Shown: positions 8,163-17,043, numbered from the stretch's first letter. The stretch is 64,000 nt of DNA from Microbacterium thalli (GCF_028737325.1 NZ_JAQZCH010000001.1:602732-666731); one strand, 5' to 3'. Translations and numbers: made by a program. Notes: a model not told the origin generated them from the sequence alone.

Positions 8163-8267
8163 GGTCGACCCGCTCGATGCCGCGAAGCTGCTCGGGGTGG
8201 CCACCAACCGCAACCTCACCGTGGTGCGCGCCCTCGCCGAGAAGTGGTGCTGACGCCGCACTCTGTG
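8163..8267. repeat. 105-bp direct repeat, right copy
   Basis: Exact duplicate of 6233-6337. Here it is a non-coding remnant: it encodes only the last 30 residues of a DUF1697 protein, without a start. It lies directly before the native sequence leading into recQ. Confidence 0.95.
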
Positions 8268-8299
8268 AATCGCGGGCCCCGGCTGTCGGATGCCGCGGC

Positions 8300-8305
8300 T
8301 ATCGT
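8300..8305 (+). promoter_or_regulatory. Candidate -10 element of leaderless recQ
   Basis: TATCGT is followed by six bases and the GTG start at 8312. It lies 33 bases beyond the right repeat, so the insertion probably left the core recQ promoter intact. Confidence 0.5.
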
Positions 8306-8311
8306 GAACGG

Positions 8312-10393
8312 GTGAGTCGAGAGCAGCAGTCCTGGGATGCCGATCCCTACGCCGACCTCGACTGGAACCCCGACGAGTTCGCGCCGCCCGAAGACCTCGA
8401 CGCGCCACCGCCGCCGGAGTTCGACGGGTACGGCGCCGCCGTGGCGCGCGCCACCCGCGATCGCGCTGCCGCCGCGCCCACCGGCACCGGCCGGTCGCCG
8501 GCTCCCGCGGCGCCCCGGCGTGCCGTGCCGGCCGCGGCACCGGCATCCGTCCTCTCGCTCGAGCGTCGCGACTTCACCGGGGCCGACCCGCGTGCCGTGC
8601 TCAAAGAGGTCTTCGGCTACGACGACTTCCGCGGCGACCAGGGCGACATCGTGTCGCACGTGGTCGGCGGCGGGGATGCCGTCGTGCTCATGCCCACCGG
8701 CGGCGGCAAGTCCATCACCTACCAGGTCCCCGCCCTCGTGCGCCCGGGTACGGGCCTGGTCGTCAGCCCGCTCATCGCGCTGATGCACGACCAGGTCGAC
8801 GCCCTCATCGCCAACGGCGTGCGCGCGGCCTACCTCAACTCGACCCAGTCGCCCGGTGAGCGCGCCGGGGTCGAACAGGCCTACCTCGACGGCGAGCTCG
8901 ACCTGCTGTACGTCGCCCCCGAGCGGTTGAGCGTGCCGCAGACGACGCAGCTGCTGCAGCGCGGCACGCTCAGCGTCATCGCGATCGACGAGGCCCACTG
9001 CGTCTCGCAGTGGGGCCACGACTTCCGTCCCGACTACCTCTCGCTCGGCGACCTCGACGAGCGGTTCCCCGGCGTCCCGCGCATGGCGCTGACGGCGACC
9101 GCCACCCGCGCGACGCACCAGGAGCTCACCGAGCGCCTGCGGCTGCCGCAGGCGCGGCACTTCGTCGCGAGCTTCGACCGCCCGAACATCCAGTACCGCA
9201 TCGAGCCCAAGGTCGATCCGCGGCGCCAGCTCGTCACCTTCATCCGCTCGATGCCCGAGGGCTCGGCGGGCATTGTCTACGCCCTCAGCCGTAAGTCGGT
9301 CGAGCAGACGGCCGACTACCTCGCGGCGCAGGGCCTCGGCGCCCTGCCCTACCACGCGGGTCTGCCGGCCGAGATGCGGGCGAAGCACCAGTCGCGGTTC
9401 CTGCGCGAGGACGGCGTGGTCATGGTCGCCACGATCGCGTTCGGCATGGGCATCGACAAGCCGGACGTGCGCTTCGTTGCCCACATCGACCTGCCGAAGT
9501 CCGTCGAGGGCTACTACCAGGAGACCGGTCGTGCCGGTCGCGACGGCGAGGCCTCGATCGCGTGGATGGCGTACGGGCTCGGCGACGTGGTGCAGCAGCG
9601 GCGCCTCATCGACCAGAGCCCGGGCGACCGCACGTTCAAGATGCGGATGGGTCAGCACCTCGACGCGATGCTCGCCCTCTGCGAGACGGTCGCCTGCCGC
9701 CGCCAGAACCTGCTCGGCTACTTCGGCCAGGAGTCCGAGCCGTGCGGCAACTGCGACACCTGCCTGACACCGCCCGACACGTGGGACGGGCTCGTGCCCG
9801 CCCAGAAGCTGCTGTCGACGATCGTGCGGCTGCAGCGCGAGCGCAACCAGTCGTTCGGCGCCGGGCACCTCGTCGACATCCTGCGCGGCGCCTCGACCGA
9901 GCGGATCCGGCAGCAGCGTCACGACGAGCTGGCGACCTACGGCCTCGGCTCCGACCTGTCCGACCAGGACTGGCGCAGCGTCGTCCGACAGTTGCTGGCC
10001 CGCGGCATCCTCGTCGCCCGCGGTGAATACGGCGTGCTCGCCGTCGGCGAGGCGGGCGCGGCCGTGCTGCGCGGCGAAGCGGGGGTGCCCCTGCGCCGCG
10101 ACGTGCTCGGGCGCGGCTCGAACAGCGGCGGGTCGCGCGTGCGCAAGTCGGCCGCGGTCGAACAGGTCGCCGAGGGTGATCGCGACCTGTTCGAGGCGCT
10201 GCGTGCCTGGCGCGCCGAGCAAGCACGCGAGCAGGGCGTTCCGGCCTACATCGTCTTCGGCGACGCCACGCTGCGAGCGCTGGCCGATCGGCGCCCGCGG
10301 AGCGCCGCCGACCTCGAGGGCATCACGGGCATCGGCGCCAAGAAGCGCGAGGCCTACGGCGACGCGGTGCTCGCCGTCGTGGCATCCCACTGA
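8312..10393 (+). CDS. recQ: ATP-dependent DNA helicase RecQ
   Basis: A 693-residue 3'-5' DNA helicase for recombination and fork repair. After an acidic, Pro/Ala-rich extension of about 85 residues comes the helicase core. Walker A is PTGGGKS (128-134), DEAH is at 226-229, and the aromatic-rich VSQWGHDFRPDY loop typical of RecQ follows. Motif VI is QETGRAGRDG. Then come the zinc-binding Cys cluster (CGNCDTC), a winged-helix RQC region and a C-terminal HRDC domain ending in GITGIGAKKREAYGD. E. coli RecQ is about 610 residues; the excess is mainly the N-terminal extension. The start is GTG 8312, chosen from the leaderless promoter spacing; the frame upstream runs through the duplicated repeat and is not coding. 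Confidence 0.95.
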   Translation: MSREQQSWDADPYADLDWNPDEFAPPEDLDAPPPPEFDGYGAAVARATRDRAAAAPTGTGRSPAPAAPRRAVPAAAPASVLSLERRDFTGADPRAVLKEVFGYDDFRGDQGDIVSHVVGGGDAVVLMPTGGGKSITYQVPALVRPGTGLVVSPLIALMHDQVDALIANGVRAAYLNSTQSPGERAGVEQAYLDGELDLLYVAPERLSVPQTTQLLQRGTLSVIAIDEAHCVSQWGHDFRPDYLSLGDLDERFPGVPRMALTATATRATHQELTERLRLPQARHFVASFDRPNIQYRIEPKVDPRRQLVTFIRSMPEGSAGIVYALSRKSVEQTADYLAAQGLGALPYHAGLPAEMRAKHQSRFLREDGVVMVATIAFGMGIDKPDVRFVAHIDLPKSVEGYYQETGRAGRDGEASIAWMAYGLGDVVQQRRLIDQSPGDRTFKMRMGQHLDAMLALCETVACRRQNLLGYFGQESEPCGNCDTCLTPPDTWDGLVPAQKLLSTIVRLQRERNQSFGAGHLVDILRGASTERIRQQRHDELATYGLGSDLSDQDWRSVVRQLLARGILVARGEYGVLAVGEAGAAVLRGEAGVPLRRDVLGRGSNSGGSRVRKSAAVEQVAEGDRDLFEALRAWRAEQAREQGVPAYIVFGDATLRALADRRPRSAADLEGITGIGAKKREAYGDAVLAVVASH

Positions 10394-10429
10394 CGACGAA
10401 CACCGCGCTCTGCCGGCATCCCGCCGCGG

Positions 10430-11344
10430 CTACTTGATCGAGCCGCGCATCACGCCGGAGATCACCCAGCGCTGCGAGAAGATGTAGATGATCAGCAGCG
10501 GCGCCATCGCCATGAGGTACGAGGCGAAGGCCACGGTGTAGTCCGTGTTGTACTGCCCCTGGAACACGTACTGCGCGAGCGACAGCGTGCGGTCCGAGGG
10601 TGAGGTCAGCACGACCAGCGGCATGATGAAGTCGTTCCACGCCCAGACGCACGTCAGGATGCCGACCGTGGCGTTCATCGGCATGAGCAGCGGGAAGACG
10701 ATCTGCCGGAACACGCGCCACGTCGAAGCGCCGTCCATCCGCGCCGCCTCTTCGAGCTCGATCGGGATCGAGCGGATGAACGCGGTGTAGATGAAGATGT
10801 TCAGGCTCAGGCCGTAGATCGTGTAGAGGATGATCATGCCGCCGGGGTTGTCGAGCCCGAGCAGCGAGGTCTGCTTCACGAGCGGCAGCATGATGATCGG
10901 GAACGGCACGAACAGCGCAGCCAGCAGGTAGTAGAACACGCCCTTGAAGAACGGGCGGTGCAGGTTGCGCGCCAGCGCGTAGGCGACCAGCGAGCTCGTG
11001 AACAGCGTGAACACGACCGAGCCGACCGTGATGATCGCGGTGTTCAGCAGCGCCTGGGGGAAGTCGGTGCGTTCCCACGCGACGGCGAAGTTGCCCCCGT
11101 TGATCGGCCACGGCAGCTCGAACCCGGTGCCGTCGGCGAGCTGCGCCGGCGTCTTCAGGGCGACCGCGACGGCGAGGTACAGCGGGATGATGACGGTGAG
11201 CGAGCACACCGCGATGAGCGCGGTCGCCCACCAGTTGGTGGGGCGGGTGTCGCCGGGGTCGCCGCCGCCGCGACGACGACGGGGGACGACGACGGCGGTC
11301 GTGGCGGGGCCGGCCTCGACCGGGGTGGAGGTGGAGCTGGACAT
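10430..11344 (-). CDS. Sugar ABC transporter permease (MalG/MsmG type)
   Basis: A 304-residue membrane protein with six predicted spans after a soluble, Arg/Gly-rich N-terminus of about 40 residues. The cytoplasmic EAA loop reads EEAARMDGASTWRVFRQIVFP, and the C-terminus VMRGSIK is typical of the G-type permease of carbohydrate uptake (CUT1) importers. It is the last gene of the aga-SBP-permease-permease operon; its ATG shares one base with the TGA of the preceding permease (TGATG), indicating coupled translation. No ATPase gene lies in the operon, so a shared MsiK-like ATPase elsewhere must energise it. The substrate, by context, is an alpha-galactoside such as raffinose or melibiose. Confidence 0.92.
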   Translation of the reverse strand: MSSSTSTPVEAGPATTAVVVPRRRRGGGDPGDTRPTNWWATALIAVCSLTVIIPLYLAVAVALKTPAQLADGTGFELPWPINGGNFAVAWERTDFPQALLNTAIITVGSVVFTLFTSSLVAYALARNLHRPFFKGVFYYLLAALFVPFPIIMLPLVKQTSLLGLDNPGGMIILYTIYGLSLNIFIYTAFIRSIPIELEEAARMDGASTWRVFRQIVFPLLMPMNATVGILTCVWAWNDFIMPLVVLTSPSDRTLSLAQYVFQGQYNTDYTVAFASYLMAMAPLLIIYIFSQRWVISGVMRGSIK

Positions 11345-12237
11345 CAGAAGTCGGCCTCTCTGCGCTGAAGGACCCGGAATTGGAGCAGCGAAACGATCGT
11401 GATGACGATGAAGAAGATCACGGCGTTGGCGGTCTGGTAGGCGAACTCGCCGCCCGTGAAGCCTCCGCGGAAGATCAGCATCGTCACCGACTCGGTCGAG
11501 GTTCCCGGGCCGCCGTTGGTGAGGGCGATGATCGGGTCGAACACCTGGAGGAAGCCCTTCAGGCTGAGCACGACGTTGATGGTGAAGAAGGCGCTGATCA
11601 GGGGGAAGGTGATCGAGCGGAACTGACGGGCCGGGGTCGCGCCGTCGATGGATGCCGCCTCGTAGATGTCGGCGGGGATGGTCTGCAGACCCGCGAGGTA
11701 GATGATGATCGAGAAGGCGCAGGCCTGCCAGACCGCGAGCACGACGATCGCCGTCCACGCCCAGTCCGGGTTGGTCAGGATGTTGTCGCGGAACAGCGGG
11801 ATACCCGAGAGGATCTTCGGCAGCGAGTTCGAGAACAAGAACTGGAACACGTAGCCCACGACCAGCACGGCGAGGATGTACGGCACGAAGTACACCCCGC
11901 GCCAGAAGTTCCGTGCCCGGATTTTCGCGTTGAGCCCCAGGGCGATCGCGAGCGAGATGGCGTTGGTGAGCACCGTGGCCACGATCGCGAACAGGAACGA
12001 GAAGGTGTAGGCCTGCAGGACGCGGTCGTCTCGGAAGATGTTGACGTAGTTCGCCATGCCGACGAAGTCCCACGTGCCGTAACCGGCATAGTTCGTGAAA
12101 CTGAAGAACACGCCGATGATCACCGGCAGGGTGTGGAACGCGGCGAACGCGATGACGGCAGGCCAGACGAACCAGTAGTAGGCGCGGGGTGCGAGTTTCG
12201 ATCGCGAGCGCGGGGCGGGGGCGACGGTGGTGGCCAT
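11344..12237 (-). CDS. Sugar ABC transporter permease (MalF/MsmF type)
   Basis: A 297-residue permease with six predicted spans. The first is the PRAYYWFVWPAVIAFAAFHT segment near residue 25, and the EAA loop is YEAASIDGATPARQFRSITFP. It pairs with the G-type permease encoded immediately downstream. The start ATG 12237 is preceded by GAGGAGG inside the end of the solute-binding-protein gene, whose stop is only one base away. An upstream in-frame ATG at 12324 would add 29 residues within that gene and is less likely. It forms the membrane channel of the alpha-galactoside importer. Confidence 0.92.
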   Translation of the reverse strand: MATTVAPAPRSRSKLAPRAYYWFVWPAVIAFAAFHTLPVIIGVFFSFTNYAGYGTWDFVGMANYVNIFRDDRVLQAYTFSFLFAIVATVLTNAISLAIALGLNAKIRARNFWRGVYFVPYILAVLVVGYVFQFLFSNSLPKILSGIPLFRDNILTNPDWAWTAIVVLAVWQACAFSIIIYLAGLQTIPADIYEAASIDGATPARQFRSITFPLISAFFTINVVLSLKGFLQVFDPIIALTNGGPGTSTESVTMLIFRGGFTGGEFAYQTANAVIFFIVITIVSLLQFRVLQRREADF

Positions 12238-12238
12238 C

Positions 12239-13525
12239 TCAGTCCTCCTCGGCCGGGGTGATGGTGCGGGCGGCGACCTTGCGCCACTCGTTGTCGAGGG
12301 TGCGCAGGGCTCCGTCGACGTCACCGTCGTAGAGGAACTGCTGCACGATGCCCGTCAGCGGTATGGCCGTCGGCACCTGGTGGTCGATGAAGCCGGTGAT
12401 CCGCCCACTGTCGAAGTACGGCGCGATGGACTCGAGGGCGGGGTCGTCGCCCAGCTCGGCGCCGACGACCGACGGCACCATGGTCTGGGATGCCGCGAAG
12501 CGCTCGATCACGTCGGGCCGGAAGAGGAACTCGATGAAGCGCAGTGCCTCTTCCTTGCGCGGGGTGTCGCGGGCCATCGTCACCGTCACGTCCACGCCCG
12601 ACACGAGCATCCGGTCGTCGGGGTTCTCGGGCACCGGGTAGGGGAAGATCGCCGCGTCGATGTCGGGGTTCACGGCCTTGACCGGGCTGAGCGCCCAGAT
12701 GCCCTGCAGCATCATCGCCGCGCCGCCCCGCGCGAACAGCGCCGTGCTGTCGTCGTAGGAGGCGCCGCGGTAGCCCTCCTGCGAGTATGCGAACAGCTGC
12801 GACTGACGCTCCATGGTCTCGGGCAGCTGCTGCGCGAACGAGGCCGGAGCGTCGGGGCCGACGTTCTCGCCCGCTGACCGCATCGCGTCGAAGAAGCCGT
12901 CCTGGGTGGCGTACGCCCCGATGCCGTTCCACGACGGCATGGCCGTCCAGTTCTCGGCGAGCGAGGTGGCGAAGGGCGGGATGCCGCGTTCGACGAGCGT
13001 GTCGCACAGCGCGATGAGTTCGTCCCACGTCTCGGGCACCTCGAGGCCCTGCTCGGCGAAGAGGGCGCGGTTGTAGATGATCCCGTTGGCGTTGTTGACG
13101 TAGCCGAGGCTGTTGACCTCGCCCGGGGCGTTGCCGAGCTGCTCGAGGATGTCCTGCACGCCGGGGTTGATCGTCTCGAGCACCGGCTCGTCCGAGAAGT
13201 CGTAGAACACCCCGGCTTCGGCGAGCTTGCCGAAGTTGCCGTTGCCGTTGAGCGTGATGACATCGGGCGTGCGGTTCTTCACGAGCAGCGTCCGGATCAG
13301 CGTCTCGGCATCGGCGACCTGGTTCTGGACGACTCGGATGTCGGGGTTCTCGGCCTCGAACTGCGCGATGATCTCGGTGAAGTCCTCGAGGGCTTCTCCC
13401 TTGAACTGGAAGAAGTCGATCGTCGTCACCCCGTCGCCGGGGTTCGCGGCGCATCCGCCGGCTCCGATCATCAGGGCGGCGAGCCCGACGACGGCGGCGG
13501 CGGTGCGGATGGTTCGTCTTCTCAT
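12239..13525 (-). CDS. Extracellular sugar-binding lipoprotein of ABC importer
   Basis: A 428-residue family 1 solute-binding protein. The N-terminus MRRRTIRTAAAVVGLAALMI plus GAGGC is a lipoprotein signal, so the mature protein is tethered outside the membrane. The body holds the typical DFFQFKGEALEDFTEIIAQF opening and the ETWDELIALCDTLVERG segment of CUT1 binding proteins. The ATG at 13525 has AAGGAGG ten bases upstream. It lies 35 bases after the alpha-galactosidase stop, so the four minus-strand genes form one operon. The likely ligand is raffinose-family or melibiose-type sugar, inferred from the neighbouring GH36 enzyme. Confidence 0.92.
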   Translation of the reverse strand: MRRRTIRTAAAVVGLAALMIGAGGCAANPGDGVTTIDFFQFKGEALEDFTEIIAQFEAENPDIRVVQNQVADAETLIRTLLVKNRTPDVITLNGNGNFGKLAEAGVFYDFSDEPVLETINPGVQDILEQLGNAPGEVNSLGYVNNANGIIYNRALFAEQGLEVPETWDELIALCDTLVERGIPPFATSLAENWTAMPSWNGIGAYATQDGFFDAMRSAGENVGPDAPASFAQQLPETMERQSQLFAYSQEGYRGASYDDSTALFARGGAAMMLQGIWALSPVKAVNPDIDAAIFPYPVPENPDDRMLVSGVDVTVTMARDTPRKEEALRFIEFLFRPDVIERFAASQTMVPSVVGAELGDDPALESIAPYFDSGRITGFIDHQVPTAIPLTGIVQQFLYDGDVDGALRTLDNEWRKVAARTITPAEED

Positions 13526-13560
13526 GGGGCGCGCCTCCTTGCGCTGGGGGGATGGGGGGA

Positions 13561-15735
13561 TCAGACCGCGGAGATCTCGACGACGACGGCCTGCTGCGGG
13601 TTCTGCACCGGCGGGCGCACGCCCGTCACGGCGAGCTGGCGTCCGGTGAGCACCGTGTCGTGGTGGGCCCAGTCCAGCGGCGACTGCGCCGGGGTCTGCA
13701 CGAGGCCGCCGGGGGTGACCAGCCGGATGCGGTACTCCGTCGCGTCGTCGAGACCGGGCAGTCGCACGCGGCCGGCGGGTGACGAGATGAGCGTCTGCGT
13801 CTGGGCGATGGTGAAGAACGCCGTGTTCCGGTCGGCGCCGACGACGCCGCGGACGTCGAGCCCGGGATCGGTGAGGTCGACGTTGACGAGGCGGCCGGTC
13901 GCGACGAGGGGGCGCACGCGCTGAGCGAGGGCCACCCATTCCGCCACCGCGATCGCGTCGGCATCCGAGATCGTGGTGACGTCCCATTCGATGCCGAAGT
14001 GTCCGAACAGGGCGACGGCGCCGCTCAACGCGAGCGACACGGTGCGCCCCGTGGAGTGCACGTGGGGCGTGGTCAGGTGCATGCCCATCATCTCGGGGGG
14101 CACCACGAGGGCGGTGTAGCGCTGGATCTCCAGGCGCTCGATGGGGTCGAGGCAGTCGCTGGTCCAGATGCGGTCGGTGCGGTCGAGGATGCCCAGGTCG
14201 GTGCGCGCGCCACCCGATGCGCAGCTCTCGATCTCGAGGCCCGGGTGGGCCGCCTTGAGCTCGTCGATCAGTCGGTACACGGCGAGCGTGTGCGCGTGCA
14301 CCTGGCGCGCGCCTCCCGGACCGGATGCCGCGTCGACGAGGTCGCGGTTGTGATCCCACTTGATGTACGCGATGGGGTACTCGGCGAGGATCGCGTGGAT
14401 GCGCTCGGAGATGTAGGCGTAGGCGCCCGGGTGTGCGAGGTTGAGCACCTGCTGCTGGCGGGCCGAGGGCGGCAGCTCGGCGCGTCCGCGGAACAGCCAT
14501 TCCGGATGCTGCCGCGCGAGGTCGCTGTCGGGGTTGACCATCTCGGGCTCGAACCACAGGCCGAACTCCATGCCGCGGGCGACGACGTGGTCGGCGAGGG
14601 GATGCAGGCCCTGGGGCCACACGGTGTCGTCGACGTACCAGTCGCCGAGCCCGGCGGTGTCGTCGCGCCGCAGTCGGAACCAGCCGTCGTCGAGCACGTA
14701 CCGCTCGACGCCGAGCCCGGCGGCCCGGTCGGCGAGCGCCATGAGCTTCTCGAGCGAGTGGTCGAAGTAGACCGCCTCCCACGTGTTCAGCGTCACGGGG
14801 CGCGGACGCTGCGGATGCTGCGGGCGGGCTCGCATGCCGGTGTGGAAGCGCGCCGCGAGCTCGTCGAGCCCGTCGCCCCACGAGCCGAGGAGCTCGGGCG
14901 AGGCGATCTCCTCGCCCGGGGCGAGGACGATCTCGCCGGGGCCGTAGAGCTCGCCTCCGGCGAGGAGGACGTCGCCGGTCGTGGTGCGGACCGCCGACAG
15001 GCGCTGGTTGCCGCTCCAGGCGACGTGGGCGCCGTGCACGCGCCCGCTCTCGAAGCCGAAGCCGGGGCGTCCGGCGGCCAGGAGCAGCGTGGCGTCGGCG
15101 CCGGGACGGCCGCGCCGACTCTCGCGCACGTGCGATCCGAAGGTCAGATCGTGGCGCTGCGCGGAGCGCTCGCGCAGGTGTCGCCCCGTCGTGTCGAGGA
15201 TCTCGGCGGCATCCCACGGCACCGGCAGCATCGCCTGCAGCGTCTGGACCGTGTACGGGGTCGAGCCGGTGTTGCGCAGGGTGAGGCGGCTGCGCAGCAG
15301 GCCGCCGGCGCCGACGACGAGGTCGACGCGCAGGGCCAGCCCGGCCTCGTCGTCGGCCAGGTCGACGCGCAACGCGTCCGTGGAGACGACGGTGTCGCGT
15401 GCGGTGAACAGGGCGCTCGCGCCCTCGCCGTCGCGGTGTCCCTCCACCGCGGGGGTCTCGAGCCAGCCGGATGCCTCGGTCGGGGCGAGGGTCAGTCGGG
15501 CCGTCGTGTCGAGACCGCCCGAGACGCGCTGCTGCCGCGCCGCGATCGCGAGCGACTGCAGCGTGCGCTCCGAGGCGGTGCCGAGGTCCTCGCCCCAGTG
15601 CACGATCGCGGGGTGCGGCTGCGCCGCCAGGTCGACCACGACGCTCGTGCCGTCGCGGCGCAGATGGACGACGTCGCCGGCCGGTGCCGTCGTGGCGGTC
15701 GGGGCGTGAAGGACATCGTTGTCAGAGTCGAGCAT
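13561..15735 (-). CDS. Alpha-galactosidase, GH36
   Basis: A 724-residue cytoplasmic GH36 enzyme that removes terminal alpha-galactose from melibiose, raffinose or stachyose. The order is an N-terminal beta-sandwich (to about 310), the TIM barrel beginning with VTLNTWEAVYFDHS, and a C-terminal beta domain. The nucleophile is Asp461 in YIKWDHNRDL and the acid/base is Asp527 in RIWTSDCLD; other family motifs are YVLDDGWF and GLWFEPEMVNPDSDL. Length is normal for GH36. There is no signal peptide, so sugar is imported intact and then cut inside the cell. It is the first gene of the importer operon and is divergent from a ROK regulator. The ATG at 15735 is only eight bases from an operator-like palindrome. 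Confidence 0.95.
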   Translation of the reverse strand: MLDSDNDVLHAPTATTAPAGDVVHLRRDGTSVVVDLAAQPHPAIVHWGEDLGTASERTLQSLAIAARQQRVSGGLDTTARLTLAPTEASGWLETPAVEGHRDGEGASALFTARDTVVSTDALRVDLADDEAGLALRVDLVVGAGGLLRSRLTLRNTGSTPYTVQTLQAMLPVPWDAAEILDTTGRHLRERSAQRHDLTFGSHVRESRRGRPGADATLLLAAGRPGFGFESGRVHGAHVAWSGNQRLSAVRTTTGDVLLAGGELYGPGEIVLAPGEEIASPELLGSWGDGLDELAARFHTGMRARPQHPQRPRPVTLNTWEAVYFDHSLEKLMALADRAAGLGVERYVLDDGWFRLRRDDTAGLGDWYVDDTVWPQGLHPLADHVVARGMEFGLWFEPEMVNPDSDLARQHPEWLFRGRAELPPSARQQQVLNLAHPGAYAYISERIHAILAEYPIAYIKWDHNRDLVDAASGPGGARQVHAHTLAVYRLIDELKAAHPGLEIESCASGGARTDLGILDRTDRIWTSDCLDPIERLEIQRYTALVVPPEMMGMHLTTPHVHSTGRTVSLALSGAVALFGHFGIEWDVTTISDADAIAVAEWVALAQRVRPLVATGRLVNVDLTDPGLDVRGVVGADRNTAFFTIAQTQTLISSPAGRVRLPGLDDATEYRIRLVTPGGLVQTPAQSPLDWAHHDTVLTGRQLAVTGVRPPVQNPQQAVVVEISAV

Positions 15736-15742
15736 GGGGTTA

Positions 15743-15765
15743 GTTCTACCATGAAAATAAAGAAC
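15743..15765. promoter_or_regulatory. Palindromic operator candidate between alpha-galactosidase and ROK regulator
   Basis: GTTCT at 15743-15747 and AGAAC at 15761-15765 form an inverted repeat with a 13-base AT-rich spacer. It is the only AT-rich patch in the 116-base divergent region, and it overlaps the expected promoter of the alpha-galactosidase gene (TAGAAC on the minus strand, seven bases before its ATG). A ROK repressor site is the natural reading. Confidence 0.5.
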
Positions 15766-15851
15766 CGCCCAGCGTGGTCATGGGACCGAAGTTCCCGCCA
15801 GTCAGCCCGGGCATTTGTGCCAGACTGGAACGAACTCGACAAGGAGTCACG

Positions 15852-16967
15852 ATGAGCGACAACGAAGCCGCCCTGGCCCGCGCCGTCCTCATCCACGGTC
15901 CGCTGTCGCGACGCGAGCTCACGACGCGCCTCGGCCTGTCGCCGGCGAGCCTGACCCGGCTCGCCAAGCCGCTGCTCGACAGCGGCCTGCTCGTCGAGCT
16001 CGACGACGTCGCCGACGGCTCGATCGGCCGACCGTCGCGCCCGCTCGACATCGCGCCCAACTCGGGCAGCTTCATCGGTATGAAGCTCACCGGCGACGGC
16101 CTGTACGCCGTGCGCACCGACATCCGTGCCGACCTCCTCGCCGAACACGAGCGCCCCATCCCCGATCGTGATCCGGATGCCGTCGTCGGCGAGGTCATCG
16201 CGGCCGTCGCGGCGCTCGGTGCCGAGGGGCTCGTCGGTGTCGGTCTCGGGCTCGGCGGGAACGTCCACGACGGCGTCGTCCGCCACGCGCCGTTCCTCGG
16301 CTGGGGCGAGGTCGATCTCGGTCCGCGTCTGGAGCGGACGATCGGCGTGCCCGTCACGGTCGAGAACGACCTCGTCGCCCTCGCCGAGGCCGAGCGGTGG
16401 TTCGGTGCCGGTCGCGGCCTGCCGGGGTTCATCACGATCACGATCGGTGCGGGCGTCGGCTACGGCCTCGTCGTCGGCGGTGAGGTCGTGCGCACGCCCG
16501 ACGCCATCGTCGGCACCGGCGGGCATCTGCCGCTCGACCCCTACGGCCCGCTGTGCTCCGAGGGGCACCGCGGGTGTTCGCAGGCGATGCTCTCCTCGGG
16601 GTCGATCGCGGCCCAGGTGTCTGCCGCGCTCGGCCGCCCCGTCGACTACGCCGAGACCCTGCGGCTCGCCGGTGCCGGAGAGCCCGCGGCTCGCGCCGTG
16701 GTCGCCGGCGCCGGGAGCGCTCTCGGCCGGATGATCGCGCTCGCGGCGAACCTCTCGCTGCAGGCGGACGTCGTCCTCGCGGGCGAGGGCATCGGGCTGT
16801 TCGCGCTGGCCGAGACCGAGATCCGCGATGCGATCCGCGCGGGGCGGTCCGCGGATGCCGTCGACATCGGGATCCACGTCGACGAGACGGGGTTCCGGGC
16901 GTGGGCGCGGGGTGCGGCGGCGGTGGCGATCCAGTCCGCGATGGCGCGGATGCAGGGCGCGCGCTGA
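15852..16967 (+). CDS. ROK-family transcriptional regulator (XylR/NagC type)
   Basis: A 371-residue regulator. The N-terminal winged helix-turn-helix spans about 15-55 (LSRRELTTRLGLSPASLTRL). The rest is the sugar-kinase-like ROK fold, with GLGLGGNVHDG, VTVENDLVALAEA, TITIGAGVGYG and GGHLPLDPYGPLCSEGHRGC. In the last motif one of the usual zinc-binding Cys residues of the CxCGxxGC pattern appears replaced. Start ATG 15852 follows AAGGAG; an in-frame ATG at 15774 has no such site. It is divergent from the alpha-galactosidase operon and probably represses it until a sugar ligand binds. Confidence 0.9.
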   Translation: MSDNEAALARAVLIHGPLSRRELTTRLGLSPASLTRLAKPLLDSGLLVELDDVADGSIGRPSRPLDIAPNSGSFIGMKLTGDGLYAVRTDIRADLLAEHERPIPDRDPDAVVGEVIAAVAALGAEGLVGVGLGLGGNVHDGVVRHAPFLGWGEVDLGPRLERTIGVPVTVENDLVALAEAERWFGAGRGLPGFITITIGAGVGYGLVVGGEVVRTPDAIVGTGGHLPLDPYGPLCSEGHRGCSQAMLSSGSIAAQVSAALGRPVDYAETLRLAGAGEPAARAVVAGAGSALGRMIALAANLSLQADVVLAGEGIGLFALAETEIRDAIRAGRSADAVDIGIHVDETGFRAWARGAAAVAIQSAMARMQGAR

Positions 16968-17043
16968 CCGCAGGGGCGAGCCCGGATGTCGCCGTCGCAC
17001 AACGCGAGTCGCCGACGTGCCGGCATCCGCTTGTGCTGATCGG

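Larger units (their letters stand above)
6338..8267. mobile_element. 1.93-kb insertion at the 3' end of the DUF1697 gene, carrying an ATPase/TOPRIM gene pair
   Basis: The unit consists of 1825 bases of unique DNA (6338-8162) plus one 105-bp repeat copy. Its base composition is visibly more AT-rich than both flanks, and it lacks the GGATGCC words scattered through the rest of the window. It holds only two genes on the minus strand (6352-8087) and a 75-base upstream region. No integrase, transposase or short terminal inverted repeats of an insertion sequence are visible. Removing one repeat unit restores a tight DUF1697-recQ arrangement. Reading: a recently acquired genomic islet that used the 3' end of a host gene as its site; how it moved is unknown. 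Confidence 0.82.

Noticed and set aside
8093..8311. N-terminal extension of RecQ into the duplicated repeat
   Set aside because: The extension translates repeat DNA in a non-native frame; GTG 8312 has a well-spaced leaderless -10 and gives a normal RecQ.
8088..8546. Longer ATPase N-terminus on the minus strand
   Set aside because: It would read through the repeat and the recQ start; ATG 8087 begins with a canonical recF/OLD-type sequence and has GAAGG upstream.
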